Of a stretch of 50,505 bases of DNA, positions 42,925 to 50,505 are shown piece after piece. The stretch comes from Leptolyngbyaceae cyanobacterium RM1_1_2. Lineage in GTDB: Bacteria; Cyanobacteriota; Cyanobacteriia; Phormidesmidales; Phormidesmidaceae. Positions within the stretch are counted from its first letter, which is position 1. Every line of letters starts with the position of its first letter. The DNA is taken from the NCBI GenBank assembly GCA_012032345.1, contig JAAUQI010000036.1, forward strand, positions 1 through 50,505, written 5' to 3'. Position numbers and translations under genes: made by a program. The notes under the pieces were generated by a model. It saw nothing but the letters and a program-made list of their open reading frames with translations, did not search any database and was not told the origin of the DNA.

Positions 42925-44010
42925 ATGATTGGAAACTATCACTCTCTTCACTCTACAGGTCTTACCCGCCGCCGCTTTATTCATTATGGCTCTGCGGCTG
43001 TGGGCACGGGTTTACTGGCGGCCTGCGCTGGCAACAATCAGACAGCTTCTGCGCCCGGTGAAATGTCTACAGCCGACTCTGCCGCAGCCCTCACACCCGT
43101 TGCTTTTGGCACTAACTGGTACGCCCAGGCCGAACACGGCGGCTTCTACCAGGCCGTGGCCACAGGCATCTACAGTGACTACGGCTTAGACGTCACGATT
43201 AAAATGGGTGGCCCCCAGGTCAACGGCACCCAGCTGCTGATGGGCAAGGCAATTGACTTTTTTATGGGCTTTGGCTCAGACGCTATCAATGCCGTACAAG
43301 AAGGCATCCCCAAAGTCACAGTAGCCGCCATCTTTCAAAAAGATCCCCAGGTTTTGCTGGCCCATCCTGACCAGGGAATAGAAACTCTAGAAGACCTCAA
43401 AGGTCGCCCAGTCTTTATTTCAGCCTCCGCCAACGTCACATACTGGCCTTTACTGACGGCAAAGTACGGCTTTACCGAAGACATGAAGCGCCCCTACAAC
43501 TTCAATCCTGGCCCTTTTCTGGCTGATAAAAACTCAGCACAGCAGGGCTATCTCAGCTCCGAACCCTTAGCCATTGAGAAAGAAGGCGGCTTTGCTCCCG
43601 TTGTCTTTTTGCTGGCCGACTATGGCTATGATCCTTACTCCACCACTGTTGAAACCCGTAAAGAGATAGTGGAGCAAGACCCTGATTTAGTCCGTCGGTT
43701 TGTAGAAGCTTCGATCAAAGGCTGGTACAGCTACTTTGAGGATCCTGCCCCTGGCAACGAGCTAATCAAGCAGGATAACCCAGAAATGACCGATGAGCAG
43801 ATTGCCTACGGCATCGAGAAAATGCAGGAGTATGGCATTGTGATTTCTGGTGATGCTGAAACAAAAGGCATTGGGGCGATGACGGATGAGCGCTGGAAGT
43901 CTTATTTTGACACCCTGGTCGAGGCTGGCATTATATCAGCAGAGACCGACTACAAGGATGCGTATACGCTGGAGTTTGTCAATCAGGGGGCGGATGCCTA
44001 CAAAGGATAG
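42925..44010 (+). CDS. TAT-exported lipoprotein, NMT1/THI5-like ABC solute-binding protein
   Basis: 361 residues. The N-terminus has a twin-arginine motif (LTRRRFIHYG) and a lipobox-like LLAACAG, so it is probably a TAT-exported lipoprotein. The mature part (FGTNWYAQAEHGGFYQAVAT then GIYSDYGLDVTIKMGGPQVN) is the periplasmic-binding fold used for thiamine precursors, nitrate/taurine-type and related ligands. No permease or ATPase gene is adjacent, so the transporter must be elsewhere or the protein has another role. The ligand cannot be told from sequence. The following SDR starts 25 bp downstream. Confidence 0.82.
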   Translation: MIGNYHSLHSTGLTRRRFIHYGSAAVGTGLLAACAGNNQTASAPGEMSTADSAAALTPVAFGTNWYAQAEHGGFYQAVATGIYSDYGLDVTIKMGGPQVNGTQLLMGKAIDFFMGFGSDAINAVQEGIPKVTVAAIFQKDPQVLLAHPDQGIETLEDLKGRPVFISASANVTYWPLLTAKYGFTEDMKRPYNFNPGPFLADKNSAQQGYLSSEPLAIEKEGGFAPVVFLLADYGYDPYSTTVETRKEIVEQDPDLVRRFVEASIKGWYSYFEDPAPGNELIKQDNPEMTDEQIAYGIEKMQEYGIVISGDAETKGIGAMTDERWKSYFDTLVEAGIISAETDYKDAYTLEFVNQGADAYKG

Positions 44011-44034
44011 GGATTTGAGACTGCTTGAGGATTT

Positions 44035-44803
44035 ATGATTGATCTCAAGGGCAAAGTCATTCTGGTCACCGGAGCCTCACGGGGCATTGGGGCCGCGATC
44101 GCCCAGACTCTAGGAACCGCCCACGCCGATGTGATTGTGCATTACGGCCACGACCAGAAGGGGGCTGAGGCAGTAGCTAAAGCGATCGCTTCATCGCATC
44201 AGGTGCAGGCTGATCTAGCTATCGTGGGCGCAGCTGCGAACCTATGGTCAGCCGCGATCGCCTGGAAGGGCAAAATCGATGTGGTGATTAACAACGCCGG
44301 CATCGCCCCCGCTGCTGGAGTAGCGCCTGCTGCGGGCATTGGCGATGACTTTGAAACTTGGTCAAATGCTTGGCAAAAACGCTGCAGGTGAACCTGATCG
44401 CCGTCGCTGATATTTGTCGTGAAGCGATTCGCCACTTTCAGAGACAGGGCGGCGGCACGCTGATCAACATTGCCAGCCGCGCTGCTTTTCGCGGCGACGA
44501 CCCTGAATACATGCACTACGCAGCGTCTAAAGGCGGGGTGGTGGCGCTGACGCGCAGTATCGCTCGCGGCTACGGTGGCGACAACATTTTGGCCTACGCG
44601 ATCGCCCCTGGGTTTGTCCGCACTGAAATGGCCGCAGCTTTTATTCAAAATCTGGTGAAGCCGCCATTACCCGCGATATTCCCTTAGGTAAGCTAGCCTC
44701 ACCTCAGGATGTGGCCAACGTCGCTGCCTTTTTGGCTTCTGGGCTGGCCCCTCATGCCACCGGCACCACAATCGATATTAACGGGGCCTCTTACGTGCGC
44801 TGA
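44035..44803 (+). pseudogene. SDR-family oxidoreductase broken by two 1-nt frameshifts
   Basis: Three overlapping frames make one SDR. The first has KVILVTGASRGIGAAIAQTL (NAD(P)-binding TGxxxGxG) and IDVVINNAGIAP (NNAG). It ends after one lost base in an A5 run at about 44378. The second carries LINIASRAAF and YMHYAASKGGVV (catalytic Ser and YxxxK) and is lost at an AAAA run near 44647. The third ends in ITRDIPLGKLASPQDVANVA and a typical SDR tail. Adding one base at each site gives 256 residues without a stop. Both lesions are in homopolymers, so a sequence error is as likely as true decay. If intact it would be FabG-like. Confidence 0.8.
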
Positions 44804-44861
44804 GGCAAACGCGATCGCGCCGAGAAATACGCCAGTCAGCAGCACAGGCTGACCGCTGGGC

Positions 44862-45113
44862 CTATAAAATCCTGGAAACCTGCTCAATCAGGTGATCGAG
44901 CTTATCCTCACAAAACTGTTCGGCAGCTTCAAGGGGCATTCCCTGCTCGATAGCGTAGGTCTCAAAAGCGTTGTAAATTATGGCGATCGCGGTTTCTCTT
45001 TCTTCCGGGCCAAGTGCCCAGCGCAGCTCTAAGCAGCCGCGCACAATCAGATTAGCCAGATGGCTTTCGCGGTAGAGGTCGCTGAGAAGCTGCTCAATCA
45101 GGCGAGAAGACAT
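44862..45113 (-). CDS. Small hypothetical protein, 83 residues
   Basis: A helical acidic protein ([60 protein letters not shown]). No known family. From ATG 45113 the length is 83 residues; a TTG two codons earlier is possible. The start lacks a good Shine-Dalgarno, but the sequence is protein-like. It converges on the broken SDR. Confidence 0.55.
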
Positions 45114-45539
45114 GGACAAAAAGCGCTAAAAAGTCGAGAGAGAGCTTACAGTCATGAGCTAGACAACTGCCGCAACTCAAACCCTGGCAGACTAGGCAGT
45201 TAGTCTATTAGACTAATCGATTTTGTATGGTGGCAACTAGCTGCTAAGGAGTAGTTTAACGATAATTCTGTCTTTGCAATGACGACCCTCAATTCAGCTT
45301 AGTCATGAGCTACCGGATCGTTTGTCGGGCTTGGGGTGAGCAGTGCCTGTCCTACTTGTGTTTTTCCTATCGCTGTAGAGTTTTCGTTCTATGAATGCGC
45401 TGCGCTGGCTAGCTACCTTTGCGAGACAATAGAAAGGAATGCGGCGTTCCCTTCATCGCCATGACTTACCCCTGCCAAATGCCAAAGCCAAGGCGTAGAG
45501 AGTTCACGCCCTACTTGCTACCTAGGGAGACTAACCAGA
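45114..45539. other. Intergenic region upstream of the pentapeptide gene
   Basis: It contains an 8-1-8 palindrome (45200-45216) and a short GGAATG / CGTTCC hairpin around 45436-45450. Nothing coding is visible. Confidence 0.45.
45200..45216. promoter_or_regulatory. 8-1-8 perfect palindrome
   Basis: TTAGTCTA and TAGACTAA around a single T, about 90 bp upstream of the small minus-strand gene and 325 bp before the pentapeptide gene. Operator-like symmetry; the regulator is unknown. Confidence 0.5.
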
Positions 45540-46070
45540 ATGGATATTCAACAGTTTTTGCACGAATATAATCGAGGCGATCGCAACTTTTCCAACATTC
45601 ACTTACACGGTGTAGACCTGCGTGCGATCGCCCTCAGCAACATCAACTTCAGCGGCAGCGATCTCAGCAGCGCTAATCTCAGCGATGCTAACCTCAGCCG
45701 CGCTAATTTCAGCAGTGCCAACCTCAGCGATGCTGACCTAAGAGGATCCGATCTCAGCGGTGCCAACCTGCAAGAAGCTAACCTGATTGGTGCCGACCTG
45801 CGCAGAGCTAGCTTTGTTGGGGCTGACCTAGCCCAGGCTGACCTCCGCAGCGCCGATCTTGAAGGGGCTGACTTGAGCGGGGCTAATCTAGCCGCTGTCG
45901 CCCTCAGCGGGGCTAACTTTAGCTACGTCAACTTAGCTGGAGCCTGCGTCAGCGACGTTGATTTAGAAGGTGTTGACTGCGAGGGCACCCGCTTAGACGA
46001 GCTACAGTCGTGTCAGGTTAGTGAAACCACAGGTACCCCCCGCCGCTGGGTGAGTTGGGGTAGTCACTAA
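45540..46070 (+). CDS. Pentapeptide-repeat protein
   Basis: 176 residues, with tandem A(D/N)LSx pentapeptides over about 30-155 (SSANLSDANLSRANF, GADLRRASFVGADLAQ, SADLEGADLSGANLA). These form a right-handed quadrilateral beta-helix. There is no signal peptide, so it is cytoplasmic or thylakoid-associated. Such proteins are numerous in cyanobacteria and mostly of unknown function. The ATG at 45540 follows an A-rich stretch rather than a strong Shine-Dalgarno. Confidence 0.92.
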   Translation: MDIQQFLHEYNRGDRNFSNIHLHGVDLRAIALSNINFSGSDLSSANLSDANLSRANFSSANLSDADLRGSDLSGANLQEANLIGADLRRASFVGADLAQADLRSADLEGADLSGANLAAVALSGANFSYVNLAGACVSDVDLEGVDCEGTRLDELQSCQVSETTGTPRRWVSWGSH

Positions 46071-46173
46071 GCGTTTTTGGCGTAAGGTATGCGATATCGC
46101 TTTTGCAATACATCAGTGCCAAAAGAACGTCCCGTATTGTTCTGAGCGTCTGTGTTGAGCCGCTCTCGGTGTG

Positions 46174-46208
46174 CCCTCAGCGGCTGTGTTGCTGGGGGCT
46201 ATTTTGTA
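46174..46208. terminator. Terminator between convergent genes
   Basis: CCCTCAGC (46174-46181) pairs with GCTGGGGG (46191-46198, one G-U) over 9 nt, followed by CTATTTTG. It is about 100 nt after the pentapeptide stop and 35 nt before the Nudix stop, so it could serve the plus-strand transcript. Confidence 0.5.
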
Positions 46209-46240
46209 TGACTTGATTGCAGAGCGTTGGCCTAGCTTGA

Positions 46241-46684
46241 CTAAGCCTCAGGAGTTTGCAAATGGGGGCGCAGGCCGTAGTGACGATAGCGCAGATAGTC
46301 ACTGAGAATTTTGTCATGATCAAAGCAGAGCTGATTAGGCAATTCCCAGGGATTGAAAACCGCCAGATTTTTGGCATCGTCTCCGGCCTGAGGAGTCCCC
46401 GTCGCGGTAGCTAAAAAGACAAGACTGATGGTGTGTTTACGCGCATCTCGGTTGGGATCAGAGTAGACTTGAAACTGTTCAATTAAGGTGACGCTAAGTC
46501 CTGTTTCTTCTTGAGCTTCGCGGTGGGCCGCAGTTTCTACCGCTTCGCCATAGTCAATAAAACCACCCGGCAAGGCCCAGCCCAGGGGAATATTCTGCCG
46601 CTCGATCAAAATAATTGGACGATGGGGTCGATCGATGAGTTCAATGATCAGATCGACAGTGGGTGCTGGGTTTTTGTGAGCCAC
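46241..46684 (-). CDS. Nudix hydrolase
   Basis: 147 residues. A complete Nudix box begins at [19 protein letters not shown] and ends EETGL, matching GX5EX7REUXEEXGU. The protein starts at ATG 46684 with [20 protein letters not shown]. It hydrolyses nucleoside-diphosphate derivatives; the substrate is not predictable from the box alone. Many cyanobacterial relatives are annotated as ADP-ribose pyrophosphatases, which is only a guess here. It is divergent from malQ. Confidence 0.9.
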   Translation of the reverse strand: MAHKNPAPTVDLIIELIDRPHRPIILIERQNIPLGWALPGGFIDYGEAVETAAHREAQEETGLSVTLIEQFQVYSDPNRDARKHTISLVFLATATGTPQAGDDAKNLAVFNPWELPNQLCFDHDKILSDYLRYRHYGLRPHLQTPEA

Positions 46685-46853
46685 TTAAATAAAATCCTCG
46701 CCTATGCTACCGCTGCTCAAGTTCTTGAAAGCTCTCTAACTGTAGATAGTTAAATAAGTCGAATCTCTCAGCTATGAGTAAAGCTGGTATTCATTATCGT
46801 TTGTCAAAGTCCACCGCCCAAACACGCTGCCGTTTTATTTGCTAGGAGATCCT

Positions 46854-48368
46854 ATGCCCTTTTCCAGATCAAGTGGTGTTTTGTTACACCCAACCTCTCT
46901 ACCGGGTCGATTCGGCATAGGCGACGTGGGGCCAGAAGCCTATCGCTTTGTTGACTTCTTGAGCGCAGCAGGGCAGCAGGTCTGGCAGGTTTTGCCGTTG
47001 GGGCCAACCGGGCACGGCAACTCTCCCTATATGTCTTATTCGTCTATGGCAGGCAATCCGCTGCTCATTAGCTTAGAGCAGCTGCGCGATCGCGGCCTGC
47101 TTGACCCAGCAGATCTTGATAGCTTTCCGCAGCTTTCTGAGGATCAAGTAGAGTTTGAAGCCGTAGGACTGGCCAAGATGCCGCTGCTGGAAAAGGCAGC
47201 TAGCAGGTTCAAAGATCACGCCAGCGAGCAGGATCGAGCCGAGCTTGATCAGTTTTGCCAGGAACGCGCCTTTTGGCTAAATGACTACGCTTTTTTTATG
47301 GCGCTAAAGCAGGCCCACGACGGCGCGGGCTGGAACCAGTGGGAAAGTGCGATCGCCCGTCGTCAGCCAGAAGCCTTGGAGGAATGGCATACCAAGCTCT
47401 CACCAGCAATCTATTTTCACAAGTATCTGCAGTTTGAGTTTTTCCGGCAGTGGTGTGCGCTCAAGGGCTATGCCAACGAGCGAGGAATTAAGATCTTGGG
47501 GGACATGCCGATTTATGTCGCCCACGACAGCGTCGATGTCTGGGCCTTTCCCCATAACTTTATGATTGATCCTGAAACCCTCAGCCCTTCCCAGATGGCA
47601 GGGGTTCCCCCCGACTATTTCAGTGAAACCGGGCAGCTCTGGGGCAATCCCACCTACAACTGGGAAGAGGTTGAAAAGCGCGGCTTTCGCTGGTGGCTAC
47701 AGCGGATAAAATCTCTATTAGACTACGTTGACCTAATTCGCATTGATCACTTTCGCGGGTTTGAAGCTTTTTGGGCCGTCAAGGAAGGGGAAACCACAGC
47801 AATTAACGGCGAGTGGGTGAAAGCCCCGGGGGAGCTGTTTTTTCAAACCGTTGAAGAAGAATTAGGCAGTCTACCTATTCTGGCTGAGGATTTAGGCACC
47901 ATTACGCCAGAAGTAGAGGCTCTGCGAGACCAGTTTGGGTTCCCAGGTATGAAAATTTTGCAGTTTGCTTTTGGCTCTGACTGCAACAATCCCTATCTGC
48001 CTTTCAATGTGTCGCCCAACTACGTCATCTACACGGGCACCCATGACAACGACACCACCGTCGGCTGGTTTGAAAAGGCTAGCGACTATGAGCGTGGTCG
48101 GCTGCTGCAGTATTTGGGCTGTCTCAGCGAAGACGGCATTCACTGGGATATGATTCGGCTGGCGCTGACCTCTGTGGCCGATACTGCCATTGTGCCCCTG
48201 CAGGATCTCCTGGGGTTAGACAGCAGCGCCCGCATGAACAGCCCCGGCAAGGCCGATGGCAACTGGCTCTGGCGCTATCGTGCAGAGGCAATCAGCGATC
48301 ATCTGCGCGATCGCTTCCGAGATTTGACTATGCTGTGCCGTCGCGCTCCCGATCACTGGCAGTGTTAG
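46854..48368 (+). CDS. malQ: 4-alpha-glucanotransferase (amylomaltase, GH77)
   Basis: 504 residues from ATG 46854, preceded by AGGAG at five-nt spacing; an in-frame TTG at 46839 overlaps that site and is rejected. It transfers alpha-1,4-glucan segments in glycogen breakdown. Catalytic residues are visible in LIRIDHFRGF (nucleophile D298), PILAEDLGTI (acid/base E345) and YTGTHDNDT (D398). The N-terminus shows SGVLLHPTSLPGRFGIGDVG and WQVLPLGPTGHGNSPY. Length and motifs are typical. Confidence 0.96.
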   Translation: MPFSRSSGVLLHPTSLPGRFGIGDVGPEAYRFVDFLSAAGQQVWQVLPLGPTGHGNSPYMSYSSMAGNPLLISLEQLRDRGLLDPADLDSFPQLSEDQVEFEAVGLAKMPLLEKAASRFKDHASEQDRAELDQFCQERAFWLNDYAFFMALKQAHDGAGWNQWESAIARRQPEALEEWHTKLSPAIYFHKYLQFEFFRQWCALKGYANERGIKILGDMPIYVAHDSVDVWAFPHNFMIDPETLSPSQMAGVPPDYFSETGQLWGNPTYNWEEVEKRGFRWWLQRIKSLLDYVDLIRIDHFRGFEAFWAVKEGETTAINGEWVKAPGELFFQTVEEELGSLPILAEDLGTITPEVEALRDQFGFPGMKILQFAFGSDCNNPYLPFNVSPNYVIYTGTHDNDTTVGWFEKASDYERGRLLQYLGCLSEDGIHWDMIRLALTSVADTAIVPLQDLLGLDSSARMNSPGKADGNWLWRYRAEAISDHLRDRFRDLTMLCRRAPDHWQC

Positions 48369-48427
48369 GGGCTAGGGCGTTAGGCTAGATGAGAACCTCT
48401 GTTTGAACCAGTTCTCCCTCAACCGAC

Positions 48428-49459
48428 ATGACCTGGCCATACACCCGACGCGATTTCATTCTCACCAGTCTGGCGGCAGCAGGCAGCGTTATGGGTGCTG
48501 CCGCCTGCCGAAACAACGTACCTGAGCCTGACGAACCTGTGCAGCCGCAGACTGCCCAACCCGCTCAGGCAGAGGCAGCCCAACCGATAGTCAACCGGAC
48601 TCCAGTCGCTGCCATGCCTACGCGATCGCTAGGGCGTACCCAGTTACAAATTCCGCTGCTGGGGCTGGGCGGTTCGGCCTCGCCCCTGTCACGAGCGGGG
48701 GACGAAGCCGCCGCGATCGCCATTATTGAGCGAGCTTGGGAACTGGGCGTCCGCTATTTTGACACTGCTGCTAACTACGGCCCCAGCGAAGAACGCCTGG
48801 GTCAGGTGCTACCTGCCCATCGCTTAGAGGCGGTGCTGGCCACCAAGACCAGTCAGCGCGATCGAGATGGTGCCTGGCGGGAGCTAGAGCGATCGCTGCA
48901 GCGCCTGCAGACAGACCACATTGATCTGTGGCAGTTTCATGCCCTCACCTATGACTGGGATTTAGATACCCTGCTGCAGCCCCAGCAAGGGGCAATCAAA
49001 GCAGCTCAGGAGGCGCAAGAGCAGGGAATTGTGCGCTTTGTCGGCGTCACTGGACACCACAATCCCAACATTATTGTGCGGGCAATACAGCAGTACCCAT
49101 TTGACGCAGCGCTGATTCCGATTAATGCCGCAGACAGGCACACACCGCAGCCTTTTATTTCTAACGTGCTGCCTGTGGCTCAGGCCAATAGTGTCGGCAT
49201 CGTGGCCATGAAGGTGCCTGCCTATGGTCGTCTGTTTAAGCCGGGGGTACTGACGGGAATGCCGGAAGCGATCGGCTATAGCCTCTCTCAAGCTGGCGTT
49301 CATAGCTGCATTATCGCTGCAGAAACAGTGGCTCAGCTCGAAGAAAACGTAGCGGCGGCGGTCAGCTTTGAGCCATTAACGGCCAGCGCGATCGCAGATA
49401 TTGAGCAGCGCACGGCAGCTGTGTGGCAGGAGAACAGCTTCTTTCGCAATTGGGCCTAA
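48428..49459 (+). CDS. Exported aldo/keto reductase
   Basis: 343 residues. The N-terminal YTRRDFILTSLAAAGSVMGA is a twin-arginine signal with AAAC forming a possible lipobox, followed by a Pro/Gln/Ala linker. The AKR barrel shows RYFDTAANYGPSEERLG (catalytic Asp and Tyr), VLATKT (Lys), DLWQFHAL (His) and the late IAAETVAQLEENVAAA cofactor loop. AKRs reduce carbonyls with NAD(P)H; an exported one implies cofactor loaded before export, as in other TAT clients. It starts 60 bp after malQ but the functions look unrelated. Confidence 0.88.
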   Translation: MTWPYTRRDFILTSLAAAGSVMGAAACRNNVPEPDEPVQPQTAQPAQAEAAQPIVNRTPVAAMPTRSLGRTQLQIPLLGLGGSASPLSRAGDEAAAIAIIERAWELGVRYFDTAANYGPSEERLGQVLPAHRLEAVLATKTSQRDRDGAWRELERSLQRLQTDHIDLWQFHALTYDWDLDTLLQPQQGAIKAAQEAQEQGIVRFVGVTGHHNPNIIVRAIQQYPFDAALIPINAADRHTPQPFISNVLPVAQANSVGIVAMKVPAYGRLFKPGVLTGMPEAIGYSLSQAGVHSCIIAAETVAQLEENVAAAVSFEPLTASAIADIEQRTAAVWQENSFFRNWA

Positions 49460-49467
49460 TTTGGGGC

Positions 49468-50247
49468 CTAAGATTCAAACATCTGCCCCACCAGCTTGAC
49501 CACATTTTGACGCGGCAGCAGGCGCGGCAGCGTGGCCACCACCTTATTGCTAAAGCTGCCCGTAACGACGGTAGACTGACCGCGATCGAGGGCCTTGAGT
49601 GCGTCTCTGACCACCTCTTCTGAGGAGTCATAGTTTTGGCCCATGCGTTTAGCCATCGAGTCTGGAAAGTTAGCGCGATCGACAAACTGGCTTTTGGTAG
49701 GGCCAGGGCAAACCGCCAGCACTTTAATGTCATAATCCTGGTTTTCGACCCACAGGGCTTCGCTGAAGCTTAAGATAAAGGCTTTTGTCGCCGCGTAAAT
49801 GGACATGTAAGGAATGGGCTGAAAAGCGGCGGTTGAAGACACGTTCAAAATGCAGCCGGAGCGCCGCTGCTGCATAGCGGGTAAAAAGTGGTAGGTCAGA
49901 TCAACCAGCGCCGTGACGTTGAGCTGCACCATCTGCAAGTGGGTCTGGCGATCGACTTGAGTAAACTCACCATAGCGCCCAAAACCCGCGTTGTTGATCA
50001 GCCAGTCTACGCTCAAACCCTTTGACTCGACAGCGGCAGCAACGGTGCTGGCCGCGTTAGGCAGGGTGAGATCTTGAGCAATTACATGGGTGCGAATGCT
50101 GTGCTGGGCCGCTAGCTGCTCAGCGATCGCGCTGAGCTTGTCTTCTGAGCGAGCGACCAGCACTAGGTCATATTTTTGGGTCGCCAAGGCACGAGCAAAA
50201 GCCTCACCAATGCCTGCTGAAGCACCCGTAATCAGAACAGTGGTCAT
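49468..50247 (-). CDS. Short-chain dehydrogenase/reductase
   Basis: 259 residues. It has the NAD(P) turn VLITGASAGIGEAFARALA, NNAG (LINNAGFGRYG), catalytic Ser in ILNVSSTAAF and YxxxK (MSIYAATKAFILSF), and the LAVCPGPTKSQF loop, as in DltE/YqjQ-like classical SDRs. The frame is intact, unlike the SDR at 44.0 kb. The C-terminal stretch TLPRLLPRQNVVKLVGQMF is mildly hydrophobic. The substrate is unknown. It converges on the aldo/keto reductase gene, nine bp apart. Confidence 0.9.
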   Translation of the reverse strand: MTTVLITGASAGIGEAFARALATQKYDLVLVARSEDKLSAIAEQLAAQHSIRTHVIAQDLTLPNAASTVAAAVESKGLSVDWLINNAGFGRYGEFTQVDRQTHLQMVQLNVTALVDLTYHFLPAMQQRRSGCILNVSSTAAFQPIPYMSIYAATKAFILSFSEALWVENQDYDIKVLAVCPGPTKSQFVDRANFPDSMAKRMGQNYDSSEEVVRDALKALDRGQSTVVTGSFSNKVVATLPRLLPRQNVVKLVGQMFES

Positions 50248-50437
50248 AGTTTAGAAGTGCAGTAGTTGGGCAGTCTGTGCAGTCAGAGCCTATAAATATG
50301 TGGCTAGCAGATGCAGAGATATCCTTTAAAAACTACGGCCAACTGACTGCCTACACCATCCTACTCAGGAATGAAAAGCTAGTACCGCATGGCGTAAATT
50401 GCGTTATCTTTTAGAGGCTTCTCTGAGACTTTAGGTG

Positions 50438-50505
50438 ATGCCCCGTCTTTCTGCCCCAGCGATTAGTTTGAGCGACTCCGAGCAGGAACAGCTAGAGTCC
50501 CTGGC
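50438..50505 (+). CDS. Possible transposase (IS630-like) N-terminal fragment
   Basis: ATG 50438 opens a frame that runs off the right edge with MPRLSAPAISLSDSEQEQLE then SLA. This resembles the first helix of IS630-type or related helix-turn-helix transposases, which often begin MPR-...-LSxxExxxLexL. Only 22 residues are visible, so the family is a guess. No terminal inverted repeat can be confirmed. Confidence 0.35.
   Translation, partial: MPRLSAPAISLSDSEQEQLESL

Noticed and set aside
1-50505. CRISPR array or prophage
   Set aside because: No regularly spaced repeats longer than about 20 bp with unique spacers, and no phage structural, integrase or Cas-like proteins are visible.

Overview
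The window is chromosomal DNA from an oxygenic cyanobacterium. It carries the 5' end of psbA (photosystem II D1), a complete psbO, a cyanobacterial-type PEP carboxylase, sigF- and sigG-type sigma factors, an stpA-type glucosylglycerol-phosphate phosphatase, many cyanobacterial proteins of unknown function, and the octamer GCGATCGC (HIP1) scattered throughout. Moderate GC, the salt-tolerance phosphatase and a CPA1 Na+/H+ antiporter fit a moderately halotolerant Leptolyngbya/Nodosilinea/Synechococcus-like lineage. The genus is inference.

Layout. 1-5 kb (minus): psbA start, then a two-gene operon of an AlgI-like MBOAT acyltransferase and a large DUF1574/SGNH-like membrane protein with four copies of a repeat domain. 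5.5-12.5 kb (plus): a small hypothetical, ppc, a small secreted beta-barrel candidate, a HerA-like ATPase and another hypothetical. 12.6-15.6 kb (minus): a sugar nucleotidyltransferase/phosphomannomutase-like fusion coupled to ssb. 16-21.3 kb (plus): small proteins, a methyltransferase overlapping cobK, a GAF-SpoIIE phosphatase, a secreted PrxQ-like peroxiredoxin and a Mo-nitrogenase C-terminal-domain protein. 21.5-25 kb: an XRE regulator, a decayed ATPase/TPR locus, and the sigG/anti-sigma pair. 25-31.7 kb: a coiled-coil protein, an ABC1/UbiB kinase-like protein, recN and an antiporter. 31.8-33.4 kb: a divergent NmrA/HxlR pair and tRNA-Cys. 33.5-39.2 kb (minus): a DUF389 protein, stpA, a proline-rich lipoprotein, sigF and psbO. 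39.7-44.8 kb (plus): a hypothetical, a GHL10-like protein, gshB, an orphan TAT-lipoprotein solute-binding protein and a broken SDR. 44.9-50.5 kb: a small hypothetical, a pentapeptide protein, a Nudix hydrolase, malQ, an aldo/keto reductase, an SDR, and a possible transposase start at the right edge.

The most striking window-wide signal is a set of single-base losses, mostly in short homopolymers. They hit at least five genes (ssb, the peroxiredoxin gene, the NmrA-like gene, stpA and an SDR, which has two). Adding one base per lesion restores a full-length family-typical frame in each, which points to sequencing or assembly under-calling rather than biology for at least the essential genes. 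A truncated ATPase/TPR locus with a 19-bp tandem duplication looks like genuine decay. The best candidate for an under-described system is the MBOAT plus tandem-repeat/SGNH operon: a cell-surface acylation module whose probable cytoplasmic half is built of cyanobacterial repeats of unknown function.
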